Of a stretch of DNA of 64,000 bases, positions 8,336 to 16,223 are shown piece by piece; within the stretch, counting starts at the first letter, position 1; each line of letters opens with the position of its first letter. The stretch spans positions 3,026,001-3,090,000 of the forward strand of contig NZ_CP077093.1 in NCBI RefSeq assembly GCF_014268755.2, read 5' to 3'. The stretch comes from Pseudomonas vanderleydeniana. Lineage in GTDB: Bacteria > Pseudomonadota > Gammaproteobacteria > Pseudomonadales > Pseudomonadaceae. The translations under genes were made by a program, and so were the position numbers. The notes beneath the pieces are model-generated. The model had not been told where the DNA came from and ran no database searches. It saw only the letters and a list, made by a program, of their open reading frames with translations.

Positions 8336-9034
8336 GTGGGTGAATGGATCGATATCGCAGGGCAGGGACCGGGAGGCTACTCCGGCTACCTGGCCTTGCC
8401 GCCCCGTGGTAGCGGGCCAGGTCTACTGCTCATTCAGGAGATCTGGGGGGTTAACGAGCACATCAGGAGTCTGGCTGAGCAGTATGCGGCCGACGGCTTT
8501 GTGGTGCTGGCTCCCGACGTATTCTGGCGTCGGGAATATCGGACCGAGCTTGCCTATGACCCCGAAGGTACCCAGGCGGCCTATCTCCATTATCAGGCAA
8601 TGGATGCCCTGGTTGCCCGGCAGGATCTGGAGTTGGCGATCAAACGCCTGCAGACGCTCTCTCAGGTTGCGGGCCGGATTGGGGTGGTAGGGTATTGCAT
8701 GGGGGGCAAGCTGGCTTATGAGCTGGCCAGCACGCAGGGGCTCAGTGCCGGAGTGAGTTACTACGGCAGCAATATCGCCGAGACACTTGCGCGCAATCCG
8801 GCCATGGCGTTTCCCTATCTCTTTCACTTCGCTGAAGAAGATCATCTGATTACCGCGGCGCAGGTGGGTGAGTTGATGCCGTTGATAGCCGCGACGGGGG
8901 AGGTCAGTTTTGAGCTGTATCCGGGCGTGGGTCACGGTTTTGCCTGTCCGCACCGCCCCAACTACAGCATGGAGGCCGCCCTGGCGGCGAAGGCGAGCAC
9001 CTTGAGTTTTCTGTGCCGGCACCTATTGGGTTGA
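8336..9034 (+). CDS. Dienelactone hydrolase family protein
   Basis: With the GTG start at 8336 (GGAG 6 nt upstream) the product is 232 residues, the usual size for this family. An in-frame ATG at 8051 would add 95 non-homologous residues across the promoter and two terminators and is rejected. The Cys-Asp-His triad is visible: Cys121 in GYCMGGKLAYE, the Asp in FAEEDHLI and the His in GVGHGFACP. The conserved Glu is in QEIWGVNEHI. Family members hydrolyse lactones, classically 4-carboxymethylenebut-2-en-4-olide. No ring-cleavage dioxygenase is nearby, so the true substrate may be another lactone or ester. Confidence 0.87.
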   Translation: MGEWIDIAGQGPGGYSGYLALPPRGSGPGLLLIQEIWGVNEHIRSLAEQYAADGFVVLAPDVFWRREYRTELAYDPEGTQAAYLHYQAMDALVARQDLELAIKRLQTLSQVAGRIGVVGYCMGGKLAYELASTQGLSAGVSYYGSNIAETLARNPAMAFPYLFHFAEEDHLITAAQVGELMPLIAATGEVSFELYPGVGHGFACPHRPNYSMEAALAAKASTLSFLCRHLLG

Positions 9035-9144
9035 TGGGACTGCGCAATTGCTTGATCCATATCAGTCCAGGACGCGTGGGAGCTGGGATAAATTGATAGG
9101 GAAGGCAATGTGGCAGTGACTGAAAAACCGCTTGCGCCGTGGAA

Positions 9145-9158
9145 AGTAATCGTTTACA
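9145..9158. promoter_or_regulatory. LacI-type operator copy D
   Basis: AGTAATCGTTTACA matches the shared palindrome at 13 of 14 positions, with only the first base off consensus. It lies in the 283-bp gap before the cupin gene, 123 bp start-to-start upstream of copy E. That spacing would allow looping by a tetrameric LacI-type repressor (inference). Confidence 0.6.
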
Positions 9159-9267
9159 AAATTGGCTGTGAAGCGACTGGACATCAAGGGCACTTGGTGC
9201 CGATTAGTCGTTAATGGCCGCCCGATCTATCAGCCCGTGGCTGGGAAAGCTGTTTTTTTGCCATGAA

Positions 9268-9281
9268 TGTAAACGATTACA
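9268..9281. promoter_or_regulatory. LacI-type operator copy E (cupin operon)
   Basis: TGTAAACGATTACA, identical to copy C, ends 36 bp before the cupin start codon. It is well placed to block transcription of the cupin-hydrolase-aspartate dehydrogenase transcript. Confidence 0.72.
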
Positions 9282-9317
9282 AAAACAACTGAATGCAAAC
9301 CAAATCGAGGATTCAAG

Positions 9318-9836
9318 ATGAGCGATTCCACCCTGAAAACCCCCACCGCTGAAGAGAAGGGCACTCTGGTTTACGTGACCCGTGAGACTGAAGTCAGTTA
9401 CTGGCAACCCAAACCGGCGAATGGTTATGTCTCCGTCGCCGTCTCGCCGAATCACTTCAAGATGAATCGCAACTTCTCTGTCGGGACCCAGATGCTGCCA
9501 CCGGGCGGGCGGGTCCGTGAGCATGCGCATGCCGCCAATGAAGAAGTTCTGCACTTCGTTTCGGGTACCGGCACGGCCATCGTCGATGGCAAGGAGTACA
9601 AGCTCGAGCCAGGCGTGACCCTGTTTCTGGGCGAGCACAACTCCCACACGTTCTGCAACGACGGCCAGGTCGACCTGCACTGGGTATGGTTCATGAACCC
9701 GAGCGGCCTCGAAGACTTCTTCCGTGATGTGGGGCGTCCGCGCAAGCATGGAGAACCTGCACCGGAGCCTTTCGAGCGGCCTTCGAACATCGAGCAGATC
9801 GAAGCCAGCGGCGTATTCGCCTATACCAAAAACTGA
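9318..9836 (+). CDS. Cupin-domain protein
   Basis: A 172-residue single-cupin protein. Motif 1 is visible as PPGGRVREHAHAANEEVLHFVSG (metal ligands His, His and Glu), and motif 2 as PGVTLFLGEHNSHTFCNDG with the second-shell His. The metal centre therefore looks intact, consistent with a small dioxygenase, isomerase or decarboxylase, but the family is too broad for a specific call. A GAGGATTC site precedes the ATG. It is the first gene of a tight three-gene unit (15-bp gap, then an ATGA overlap), so it acts in the same step series as the hydrolase and aspartate dehydrogenase. Confidence 0.85.
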   Translation: MSDSTLKTPTAEEKGTLVYVTRETEVSYWQPKPANGYVSVAVSPNHFKMNRNFSVGTQMLPPGGRVREHAHAANEEVLHFVSGTGTAIVDGKEYKLEPGVTLFLGEHNSHTFCNDGQVDLHWVWFMNPSGLEDFFRDVGRPRKHGEPAPEPFERPSNIEQIEASGVFAYTKN

Positions 9837-9851
9837 TTGGACTGACCGACC

Positions 9852-10619
9852 ATGGCATTGAAGATTCACTCGCGAGAGGAAGGCCGGGGGGATGCCGTCA
9901 TCCTCGTGTCTGGCTTGGGCGGCCTTGGCGCTTTCTGGCAGCCGGTCGTGGACATTCTGGCCGATCACTATCGAGTGATTACCTTCGATCACCCGGGGGT
10001 CGGTCTTAGCGAAATAGACGGATTACCGACGATCCCCGGTATTGCTGAGGCGCTCCTGCAGGTGATGGCCGAGCGTGACGTCCAGAGTGCTCACGTGGTT
10101 GGGCACTCGACGGGGTCGTTGGTGACACAGTGCATGGCGTTGGACCATGCCGATCGAGTCAGAAGCATTGTGTTGAGTAGTGGGTGGACCAAACCGGACA
10201 AACGCTTTCGCGATTTCTTCGCGTACCGCAAATATGTCCTCCAGCACCTCGGGGGGACTGCCTATAACGCCATGACGCGGCTGGTTGCTTACCCGTCGAC
10301 CTGGTACGGCGAGAACTTCGCTGTGCAGGAGAGTCTGGACTATGGTGCTCCCAGTTCGGTGGATGAGGCGATGACGCAGGCCCGCATGGATATGCTCCAG
10401 GCGTATAGCCGGCGTGACGAATTGCTGCGAATCAACTGTCCTGCCACTGTCATAGGGGCTTGGGATGATTTCATCATTCCGTTCCACCACTCCGAAGAGT
10501 TGGCGTCGCTGATCCCTCGGGCACGGTTGGTCGAGCTGTCCGGCGGTCACTTCGCACCCGTTACTCGCACTGAACAATATGTCGCCTTGCTGCGGGAATT
10601 CTGGGAGTCATCCAAATGA
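9852..10619 (+). CDS. Alpha/beta hydrolase
   Basis: A 255-residue soluble alpha/beta hydrolase. It shows the oxyanion region SGLGGLGAFW, the nucleophile elbow GHSTGS, an acid residue in GAWDDFIIPF and the catalytic His in GGHFAP, so the Ser-Asp-His triad is complete. It most resembles carboxylesterase or enol-lactone and meta-cleavage-type hydrolases, as well as RutD-like aminoacrylate hydrolases; sequence alone does not choose among them. Its TGA overlaps the next ATG (ATGA at 10616-10619), which implies translational coupling to the aspartate dehydrogenase. Confidence 0.88.
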   Translation: MALKIHSREEGRGDAVILVSGLGGLGAFWQPVVDILADHYRVITFDHPGVGLSEIDGLPTIPGIAEALLQVMAERDVQSAHVVGHSTGSLVTQCMALDHADRVRSIVLSSGWTKPDKRFRDFFAYRKYVLQHLGGTAYNAMTRLVAYPSTWYGENFAVQESLDYGAPSSVDEAMTQARMDMLQAYSRRDELLRINCPATVIGAWDDFIIPFHHSEELASLIPRARLVELSGGHFAPVTRTEQYVALLREFWESSK

Positions 10620-11428
10620 GCAAAAAAACTATCAAACGGGTCGGCATCATTGGTCTGGGCGCCATAGGCAAGCGGGTTCTTGCCGCGTTGAAAAAGGATC
10701 ATCTCCCAAACGCCGAATATGCGGTGATCGACCCTTCTGCTGCGGCTGTCGGTTTTGCGGCCGAGAATTCCATCGAGTTGTTTTACGGGGCTGGCGAGCT
10801 GTTAGCCTGGAAGCCTGATCTGGTGATCGAGTGCGCCGGTCATGGTGCTGTCGTGCATGTGGTTCCGCAGGTGCTTGAAGCAGGCGTGGATGTGGTGATT
10901 GCGTCGATTGGTGCCATGGCTGACCGTGAGCTGGCAGGCAAGCTGGAGTCGGCCGCAGAGAAGGGTGGGGCGCGTTTGATTCTGGTATCGGGTGCTATCG
11001 GTGGCCTGGATGCGATGCGTTCCGCTCGCTCGGCAGGCCTTGAGGCTGTCGTCTACACCGGGCGCAAGCCGCCTCAGGCTTGGGCTGGTACTCCAGCAGA
11101 AGACGAGTTTGATCTTCAGCGTATAGAAATCCCAACCACGATCTTCCGTGGCACAGCGGCTGAAGCGTCGATGCGTTTCCCAAAAAACGCCAACGTGACG
11201 GCTGCGGTAGCCCTGTCGGGCGTCGGTTTCGACGAGACCAAAGTGGAGCTCATTGCCGACCCGACCGTCGCGAAGAACGTGCATGAGGTCAACGTGAAGG
11301 GTGCATTTGGCGAGCTGGAAATCCGCCTGGTGAACAATCCGCTGCCCGATAACGTCAAGACCTCTTGGCTGGCTGCATTGAGCATTGAAGAGGCAGTCAG
11401 CAAGCAGGTTCTCACGACCGTTTTCTGA
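10616..11428 (+). CDS. nadX: L-aspartate dehydrogenase family protein
   Basis: A 270-residue protein with an N-terminal Rossmann fold (VGIIGLGAIGKRVL), ECAGHGAV, a GAIGGLDA segment and the C-terminal hallmark DPTVAKNVHEVNVKGAFGELE, which carries the catalytic His of aspartate dehydrogenases. The known reaction is NAD(P)-dependent interconversion of L-aspartate and iminoaspartate/oxaloacetate plus ammonia. Here it closes a catabolic operon rather than sitting beside NAD-synthesis genes, so a degradative role in deaminating aspartate or a related amino acid is more likely than NAD synthesis. The symbol follows the family name; physiological function is an inference. Confidence 0.82.
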   Translation: MSKKTIKRVGIIGLGAIGKRVLAALKKDHLPNAEYAVIDPSAAAVGFAAENSIELFYGAGELLAWKPDLVIECAGHGAVVHVVPQVLEAGVDVVIASIGAMADRELAGKLESAAEKGGARLILVSGAIGGLDAMRSARSAGLEAVVYTGRKPPQAWAGTPAEDEFDLQRIEIPTTIFRGTAAEASMRFPKNANVTAAVALSGVGFDETKVELIADPTVAKNVHEVNVKGAFGELEIRLVNNPLPDNVKTSWLAALSIEEAVSKQVLTTVF

Positions 11429-11445
11429 TGGCCCGATGGCTCAGG

Positions 11446-11470
11446 ACGCCCACCTCTGGTGGGCGTTTTT
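11446..11470 (+). terminator. Rho-independent terminator after aspartate dehydrogenase
   Basis: A 9-bp perfect stem (ACGCCCACC / GGTGGGCGT) with a TCT loop is followed by five T residues, 18 bp after the stop codon. It ends the cupin-hydrolase-dehydrogenase transcript. Confidence 0.92.
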
Positions 11471-11505
11471 GTGTCTGCCCCGACGAGCAGGCCTATGGAT
11501 CGGGA

Positions 11506-12207
11506 TCAGAGGTAGGCCAGGGCGAGGGGAAGGATGACTGCGCTCAGGATGCCCATCAGGCTCATGGCCAGGGCAGCGTAGGCTCCGTGGGTATGACCTT
11601 CCTCGAGAGCCCTTGAGGTGCCAACAGCGTGGGCGGTCAAGCCTAGGGCCATACCGTAGGCGGCTGGATGTTCCACTTTGGCAAGTTTGAGCAGGCTGGG
11701 CCCGAATACCGCACCCAGGACACCGGTAATCAGCACGAACACTGCAGCCAGTGCTGCGATACCACCGGACTGATTGGCGACCAGCATGGCGATCGGCGAT
11801 GTCACCGACTTCGGGGCCAGCGTCACGACCATTGGGTGGTCGATGCCCAGCAGGCTGCCCATGACCACGGTCAGTAAGGTGGCGACTGTTCCTCCAGACA
11901 GCACTGTGATCAGGATCGGTCCCATCAGACGCCTGATTCGCCCCAGGTTCTGGTAGAGAGGGATAGCCAGCGCGACAGTGGCAGGCCCCAATAGCATGTT
12001 CAGCACCGAGACGCCCTGAAGGTATTGCTGATAGGAGATGTGTAGCAGGCTCAACACGCTGATAATGACGGCTGAGCTGACCAGCACCGGCTGCAGAAAA
12101 ACGTAGCCGGTCCGTCGGCTCAGATAGGCTGCACCCTGGAAGGCCACCAGTGTGAGGCCCAGATAAAGCAACGGGTGCTGCAGGATGGTTTTCACTGAGT
12201 CGGTCAT
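11506..12207 (-). CDS. lrgB: LrgB/CidB-family membrane protein
   Basis: A 233-residue polytopic membrane protein with the LrgB (YohK) family core: GPATVALAIPLYQN, LAPKSVTSPIAM and GLTAHAVGTSRALEEG. It pairs with the LrgA-like protein whose stop lies 2 bp upstream. LrgA/LrgB pairs were first linked to autolysis control. Homologous pairs have since been shown to move small organic acids (pyruvate in Bacillus, glycolate/glycerate in plant plastids). In a catabolic regulon a role in transport or overflow of a short carboxylate is the more economical reading (inference). Confidence 0.88.
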   Translation of the reverse strand: MTDSVKTILQHPLLYLGLTLVAFQGAAYLSRRTGYVFLQPVLVSSAVIISVLSLLHISYQQYLQGVSVLNMLLGPATVALAIPLYQNLGRIRRLMGPILITVLSGGTVATLLTVVMGSLLGIDHPMVVTLAPKSVTSPIAMLVANQSGGIAALAAVFVLITGVLGAVFGPSLLKLAKVEHPAAYGMALGLTAHAVGTSRALEEGHTHGAYAALAMSLMGILSAVILPLALAYL

Positions 12208-12209
12208 GC

Positions 12210-12563
12210 CTATGGGTTCTCCTTCCTGTTGATCAGGTACTGCATCAGCACACCTGCGAAAATCATTGCCGGAAATAGCGATACGCAGAGGATCAGCAGG
12301 ATCTTCAGCGCCAGTGGAGCGATTACGTCAAACCACGCCATGACCCCGACGGCTGCCGGTACCAATAGCAGCGGCATGCATCGCAGCAAGCCGGAGGCGG
12401 CTGTTTCAAGCCCCGTGTTGATTTCGCCCTGGAGGCACAGATAAACCAGCAGCAGGACGAGTCCGGCGATGGGCCCGGGAATGACGTTGCCAAGCCATGA
12501 GCTCAATAGGCTGCCAATGAGTTGAAAGGCGATCAGTTCTGTGAGTCCGCGTAGTATGGGCAT
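12210..12563 (-). CDS. lrgA: LrgA/CidA-family membrane protein
   Basis: A 117-residue protein with about four hydrophobic helices and the family segment GNVIPGPIAGLVLLLVYL. The ATG at 12563 is preceded by GGGAGG at 7 nt; longer in-frame extensions run into the exporter gene upstream and are not family-like. It is the partner of the downstream lrgB-type gene (2-bp gap) and lies 44 bp after an EamA-type exporter on the same strand, so the three probably form one operon expressed from the operator copy F region. Confidence 0.87.
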   Translation of the reverse strand: MPILRGLTELIAFQLIGSLLSSWLGNVIPGPIAGLVLLLVYLCLQGEINTGLETAASGLLRCMPLLLVPAAVGVMAWFDVIAPLALKILLILCVSLFPAMIFAGVLMQYLINRKENP

Positions 12564-12607
12564 GGGTACCTCCCGGTTTGAATGATGACGAACTGCTTGC
12601 CGGCGTC

Positions 12608-13483
12608 TCACGCCAATGTGTGCGCCCGACGCTTGTTGTCTGGCAGTGCGACGATCAGCCCGCTGAGCATGATCAAGGCAATGCCCGCCCAGGCTGATGG
12701 GGTTGGCAGGGAAGAAAAGAAAACAAAACCCAGCAGTGCGGAGAACGGTACTTGCACATAGGTAAAGGGGGCGAGCAATGCCGGGCTGGCCTTGCTGTAG
12801 GCCGTCGCAAAAAACCAGTGGGCCAGCGAGCCGATGCAGCCCATGCCGATCAAACCGATCCACTGTGTGGGTGAGGGGGACTGCCAGTACCAGGGGATGA
12901 TCAGGCTGCAAAGCAGGGTGGCATATAGTCCTAGCCAGAGAGTCGCGCTTTCGGCATTGTCGAACCGCGCGCCCATGCGGGTCGCCAGTTGGTAGCAACT
13001 GAGGAAAAATGCGCCAGCGCAAGGCCACAGGTAGTTCCAGTCAAAGTGCCCCGCGCCTGGCTGGATGACCAGATACACACCTGCAAGACCACCGACCACC
13101 GCCAGCCACTGGATCAGGCGGACTTGCTCGTCGAACACCAGGCGGCTGATGACCAGCACGAAAAGTGGCGCCAGAAACAGCAAGGCTGTGGATTGCGCAA
13201 GTGGAACATACCTGAGGCCTCCCATGAAGGTCAGGCTCAGTGCAACCAGAAAAACAGCCCTCGCCAAGTGCACAACCGGCTTGTGGCACCGCCATGCATC
13301 GATCTTTCCGCGAGCCAAGGCTGTGGCCGACATGACGGTGGCCTGGCCCAGGTAGCGAATCCAGATCACGACAGCAAGAGGGAGCCCCAGAACCATCTGG
13401 CGGGCGATGGAGTCATGTAGGGCCAGGCAGCCGACGGCCGCAATGATCCAAAGAATACCTGCGCTGCTGGATTGGTTTTTCAT
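12608..13483 (-). CDS. EamA/DMT-family transporter
   Basis: A 291-residue protein with ten predicted hydrophobic segments in two homologous halves, each an EamA domain. Recognisable parts are GLPLAVVIWIRYLGQ, YVPLAQSTALLFLAPLFV and FTYVQVPFSALLGFVFF. Members usually export metabolites or amino acids. The ATG at 13483 is preferred over a TTG nine bases upstream. It is the first gene of a minus-strand eamA-lrgA-lrgB unit. A minus-strand terminator and operator copy F lie between 13578 and 13663, so the promoter of this unit is not obvious. Confidence 0.88.
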   Translation of the reverse strand: MKNQSSSAGILWIIAAVGCLALHDSIARQMVLGLPLAVVIWIRYLGQATVMSATALARGKIDAWRCHKPVVHLARAVFLVALSLTFMGGLRYVPLAQSTALLFLAPLFVLVISRLVFDEQVRLIQWLAVVGGLAGVYLVIQPGAGHFDWNYLWPCAGAFFLSCYQLATRMGARFDNAESATLWLGLYATLLCSLIIPWYWQSPSPTQWIGLIGMGCIGSLAHWFFATAYSKASPALLAPFTYVQVPFSALLGFVFFSSLPTPSAWAGIALIMLSGLIVALPDNKRRAHTLA

Positions 13484-13577
13484 GACTCGCAAGCCTTGGG
13501 TGGTGAATGTAACGGCTAATTGATTTATCTACCCGGCGCCATGGCGGGTTGGATTTCGTTTTTCATGGGCTCAACGC

Positions 13578-13605
13578 AAAAAAATGCCCACGCATCAGCG
13601 TGGGC
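13578..13605 (-). terminator. Minus-strand intrinsic terminator upstream of the EamA gene
   Basis: An 8-bp stem (GCCCACGC / GCGTGGGC, loop ATCA) is flanked on its left by seven A residues, giving a T7 tract on the minus strand. No gene precedes it on that strand within the window, so it ends either a short RNA or a lost gene. Confidence 0.75.
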
Positions 13606-13643
13606 CTGCTGCATTAGCCGACCAGCAATGGAAATTTGATCTG

Positions 13644-13663
13644 CTCTGTAATCGATTACAGAG
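13644..13663. promoter_or_regulatory. LacI-type operator copy F, 20-bp perfect palindrome
   Basis: CTCTGTAATCGATTACAGAG is its own reverse complement over 20 bp and contains the shared 14-bp core (13647-13660). It lies 161 bp upstream of the EamA start and is the right-most copy, marking the edge of the regulon. Confidence 0.75.
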
Positions 13664-13799
13664 TATTCCTCACGTTACACCAGCGAGCTTGCGCCGCCAA
13701 GTATTTTCTGGCTTGAGATAGTGTCCCCCTAGCAGCCGATGAGTGGGCTAGGGGTCATGGCCCTCGCCGGGCTGGTGCTGGTCACGCCGGCATCCGAGG

Positions 13800-14132
13800 G
13801 TGGTGGGCAACAGCCGTTGGCCTCCTTTTCGACGCATAGTCCTCAGGGGCACCTTCAACAGCCTGCTCAATCCCAAGGCGTTGCTGTTCTTGATGGTCTT
13901 CCTGCTGCAATTCGTCGACATCGAGGCCGGTGGGGTCACGCTCCAGCTGTGGGGGCTTGGAGGACTCCTGGCGACCATCGCACTGGTTTTCCATACGGCC
14001 CTCGGCGTATGCGCCAGCGTGCTACAGGTTCGTGTCGGCCGTGGCCGAAAAGGCGGGTGTGTGGGGGCGTATGGCCTGGCAGCGGTCATGACCGCGCTGG
14101 CTGCGCGGCTGCTTTTCCTCGAGCATTCCTGA
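13800..14132 (+). pseudogene. LysE/RhtB-family exporter, C-terminal remnant
   Basis: The translation contains RGTFNSLLNPKALLFLMVFLLQFVD and a further hydrophobic stretch ending LLFLEHS. This matches the second half of LysE/RhtB amino-acid exporters (about 205 residues when complete). The N-terminal half, including the first membrane helices, is missing, and upstream sequence has no matching reading frame. It is a decayed gene left at the edge of the preceding catabolic region. Confidence 0.65.
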
Positions 14133-14441
14133 GCCTTCTGTGACCCGCTGACGTGTTGACCGCCGGGTTTTCGCCTAGCTCGCCAGAAAAAACTGTCCCC
14201 TGTGGAGGGAGCCCCTCCGGCTGAACACATTGCATTACATCCGTGGGTATTCCATTACAAAGTCGTCCTTACGGGGGAATGAATCGCCCCTCCCGGTGGG
14301 CGGTTCAGCGTGGACCTCCCGGCGATGACTGCTACAGTATCGCCGCTTTTGAGGGGCCATCCTAAACTTGCCCGTGCGTGGTTCAGGGGACCGGCTTGGC
14401 CATCGTGGCAGTTTTCCTTTGATGATGTGAGCGGATTGACC
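14133..14441. other. 309-bp gap before fetA
   Basis: No coding sequence was recognised. The frame that opens at 14310 continues into fetA, but its first 44 residues do not look like an ATPase. The gap should hold the fetAB promoter; no confident -35/-10 pair or metal-regulator box was seen. Confidence 0.4.
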
Positions 14442-15155
14442 ATGGCGGATGGTGTTTCTCAGCCTGTACAACGAACGGTGTTGATCGAGGCTCGGGGCCT
14501 GCAACGTACCGATGAACGCACGGGCAATGAACTGCTCAGGCGCACGGACTTTCAATTGCGCAGCGGGGACCGGGTTTCGCTCATCGGCTCATCCGGGTCC
14601 GGCAAAAGTGTATTCCTGCGAACCCTCGCCAAGCTCGATGCCAGCAGCGCTGGCGAGATTCGCTGGCGCGACCGGGGCGTCGCAGCCGAGGATGTTCCGC
14701 TCTATCGCCACCAGGTCTGTTACCTGCCTCAACGGCCCTCACTGATCGAGGGCAGTGTCGAGGATAACCTGCGTTTTCCCTACTCGCTCAAGACGCTTCG
14801 ACACCTGGCGTTCGACCGCTCGAGAGTCATCGGCCTGCTGGAACTCACGGGCAAGGAACAAGGCTTTCTGGAAAAACGGGGAACGGAGCTGTCTGGTGGG
14901 GAGGCACAGGTGGCGGCATTGATCAGGGCGCTTCAGTTCGATCCTGTCGTGTTACTGCTGGACGAGCCCACTGCGGCCCTGGACCCGGCCTCCGCCGAGG
15001 CGGTCGAGCGCCTGATACTGGGCTGGTGCGAAATGAAAGCGGCGACCGAGCATGCCTTCATCTGGGTTTCCCATGATCATGGCCAGGCGAGGCGGGTCAG
15101 CAATCTCATGCTGCAGATGCAGGCCGGTAGCCTGCAGGGGGCGCTCAATCCATGA
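14442..15155 (+). CDS. fetA: ABC transporter ATP-binding protein, FetA (YbbL) type
   Basis: A 237-residue ABC ATPase. Walker A is GSSGSGKS (residues about 50-57), the Q-loop is in CYLPQRP, the signature is LSGGEAQ, Walker B is VVLLLDEPTAALD and the switch His is in WVSHD. Together with the overlapping permease it matches E. coli FetAB, reported to export iron and protect against oxidative stress. The ATG at 14442 gives the expected length, but its ribosome site is weak. Its stop overlaps the permease ATG (ATGA), so the two are coupled. Confidence 0.85.
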   Translation: MADGVSQPVQRTVLIEARGLQRTDERTGNELLRRTDFQLRSGDRVSLIGSSGSGKSVFLRTLAKLDASSAGEIRWRDRGVAAEDVPLYRHQVCYLPQRPSLIEGSVEDNLRFPYSLKTLRHLAFDRSRVIGLLELTGKEQGFLEKRGTELSGGEAQVAALIRALQFDPVVLLLDEPTAALDPASAEAVERLILGWCEMKAATEHAFIWVSHDHGQARRVSNLMLQMQAGSLQGALNP

Positions 15156-15946
15156 ATTACCAGAATCTGACCCTCGCCGATTTGGCGATCGCGGCCTCGC
15201 TGATCCTGGTCAATGGCATCATATCGCTGATGCTCAGGCTTGAAATCGAGCGGGTGCTGTTCTGGGCGGCCGTGCGGACCGTGGTCCAGCTGCTGGCGAT
15301 CGGCTACGTGCTGGGCGTGGTGTTCGCCTACCCGTACTGGTACGTGGTCCTGCCGATCATGTGCCTGATGACCTGGACAGCGGGCAGGGCGGCAGCCTGT
15401 CGCGGTCGTCGGACCTACCGGGGCCTGCGTGCCAACAGCATGCTTTCGGTCTGGATCAGCTCCTGGCTGATCACGGCGATCGGCCTGCTGGTCATCATTC
15501 GCATTCATCCCTGGTACGAGCCGCAGTATGCCATTCCCATCCTCGGCATGATCCTGGGTAACACCCTGACGGGGGTTTCCCTGGGGATGGACCGGATGAT
15601 GCAGGAACTGACCTCGGGCCGTGGCACGGTGGAAATGATCCTGACCCTGGGCGGTTCGCGCTGGGAGGCTGCCCGGGTAGCGGCCCGGCAGGCGATCAGT
15701 GCCGGCATGATGCCGACGCTCAATCAGATGACGGTCGTCGGAATCGTCAGCCTGCCTGGAATGATGACGGGTCAGGTACTCGCGGGCGAAAGCCCTATCG
15801 ATGCCGTTCGCTACCAGATCGTGATCATGTTCATGATCGCGGCGTCTTCTGCTATCGGAACACTGCTGGCGGTCTGGCTGACCTACCGTCGGCTGTTCTC
15901 GGCCGACCACCGTTTCCTGGCGAGTCGGCTCGTGCAGCGGTCTTGA
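15152..15946 (+). CDS. fetB: ABC transporter permease, FetB (YbbM/UPF0014) type
   Basis: A 264-residue membrane protein with about seven helices. It carries the UPF0014 features LILVNGIISLMLRLEIER near the start, GMILGNTLTGVSLGMDRMMQEL in the middle and MTVVGIVSLPGMMTGQVLAGESP near the end. It forms the channel of the FetAB exporter with the ATPase encoded just upstream. No substrate-binding protein is present, as expected for an exporter. An inferred role in iron efflux comes from the E. coli homologue and has not been shown here. Confidence 0.88.
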   Translation: MNYQNLTLADLAIAASLILVNGIISLMLRLEIERVLFWAAVRTVVQLLAIGYVLGVVFAYPYWYVVLPIMCLMTWTAGRAAACRGRRTYRGLRANSMLSVWISSWLITAIGLLVIIRIHPWYEPQYAIPILGMILGNTLTGVSLGMDRMMQELTSGRGTVEMILTLGGSRWEAARVAARQAISAGMMPTLNQMTVVGIVSLPGMMTGQVLAGESPIDAVRYQIVIMFMIAASSAIGTLLAVWLTYRRLFSADHRFLASRLVQRS

Positions 15947-16223
15947 ACATCCGGCACTGAGCCGAGACCGGGGCATTGTAAAAGGCTGGCTCGGCCACCG
16001 CCCGGACCTGGTGCCGGGTACCGGGTCTTGAGCTGGCCGATCATCGGGTCTCAGAAAAAATACTTACCTTGCTAAGAGTTGCAGAAAATCGTCCGGCATA
16101 AAAGTGAACGCAAAGATCGCACCCCTCCATCTGGCCGTGTCACTTGAGGCCAGACAGCTTTTCATTGCATTGCTCCGGTATCCTGCATATCGTTAATGTA
16201 TTCATGTTTTCTGGAGCTCAGTC

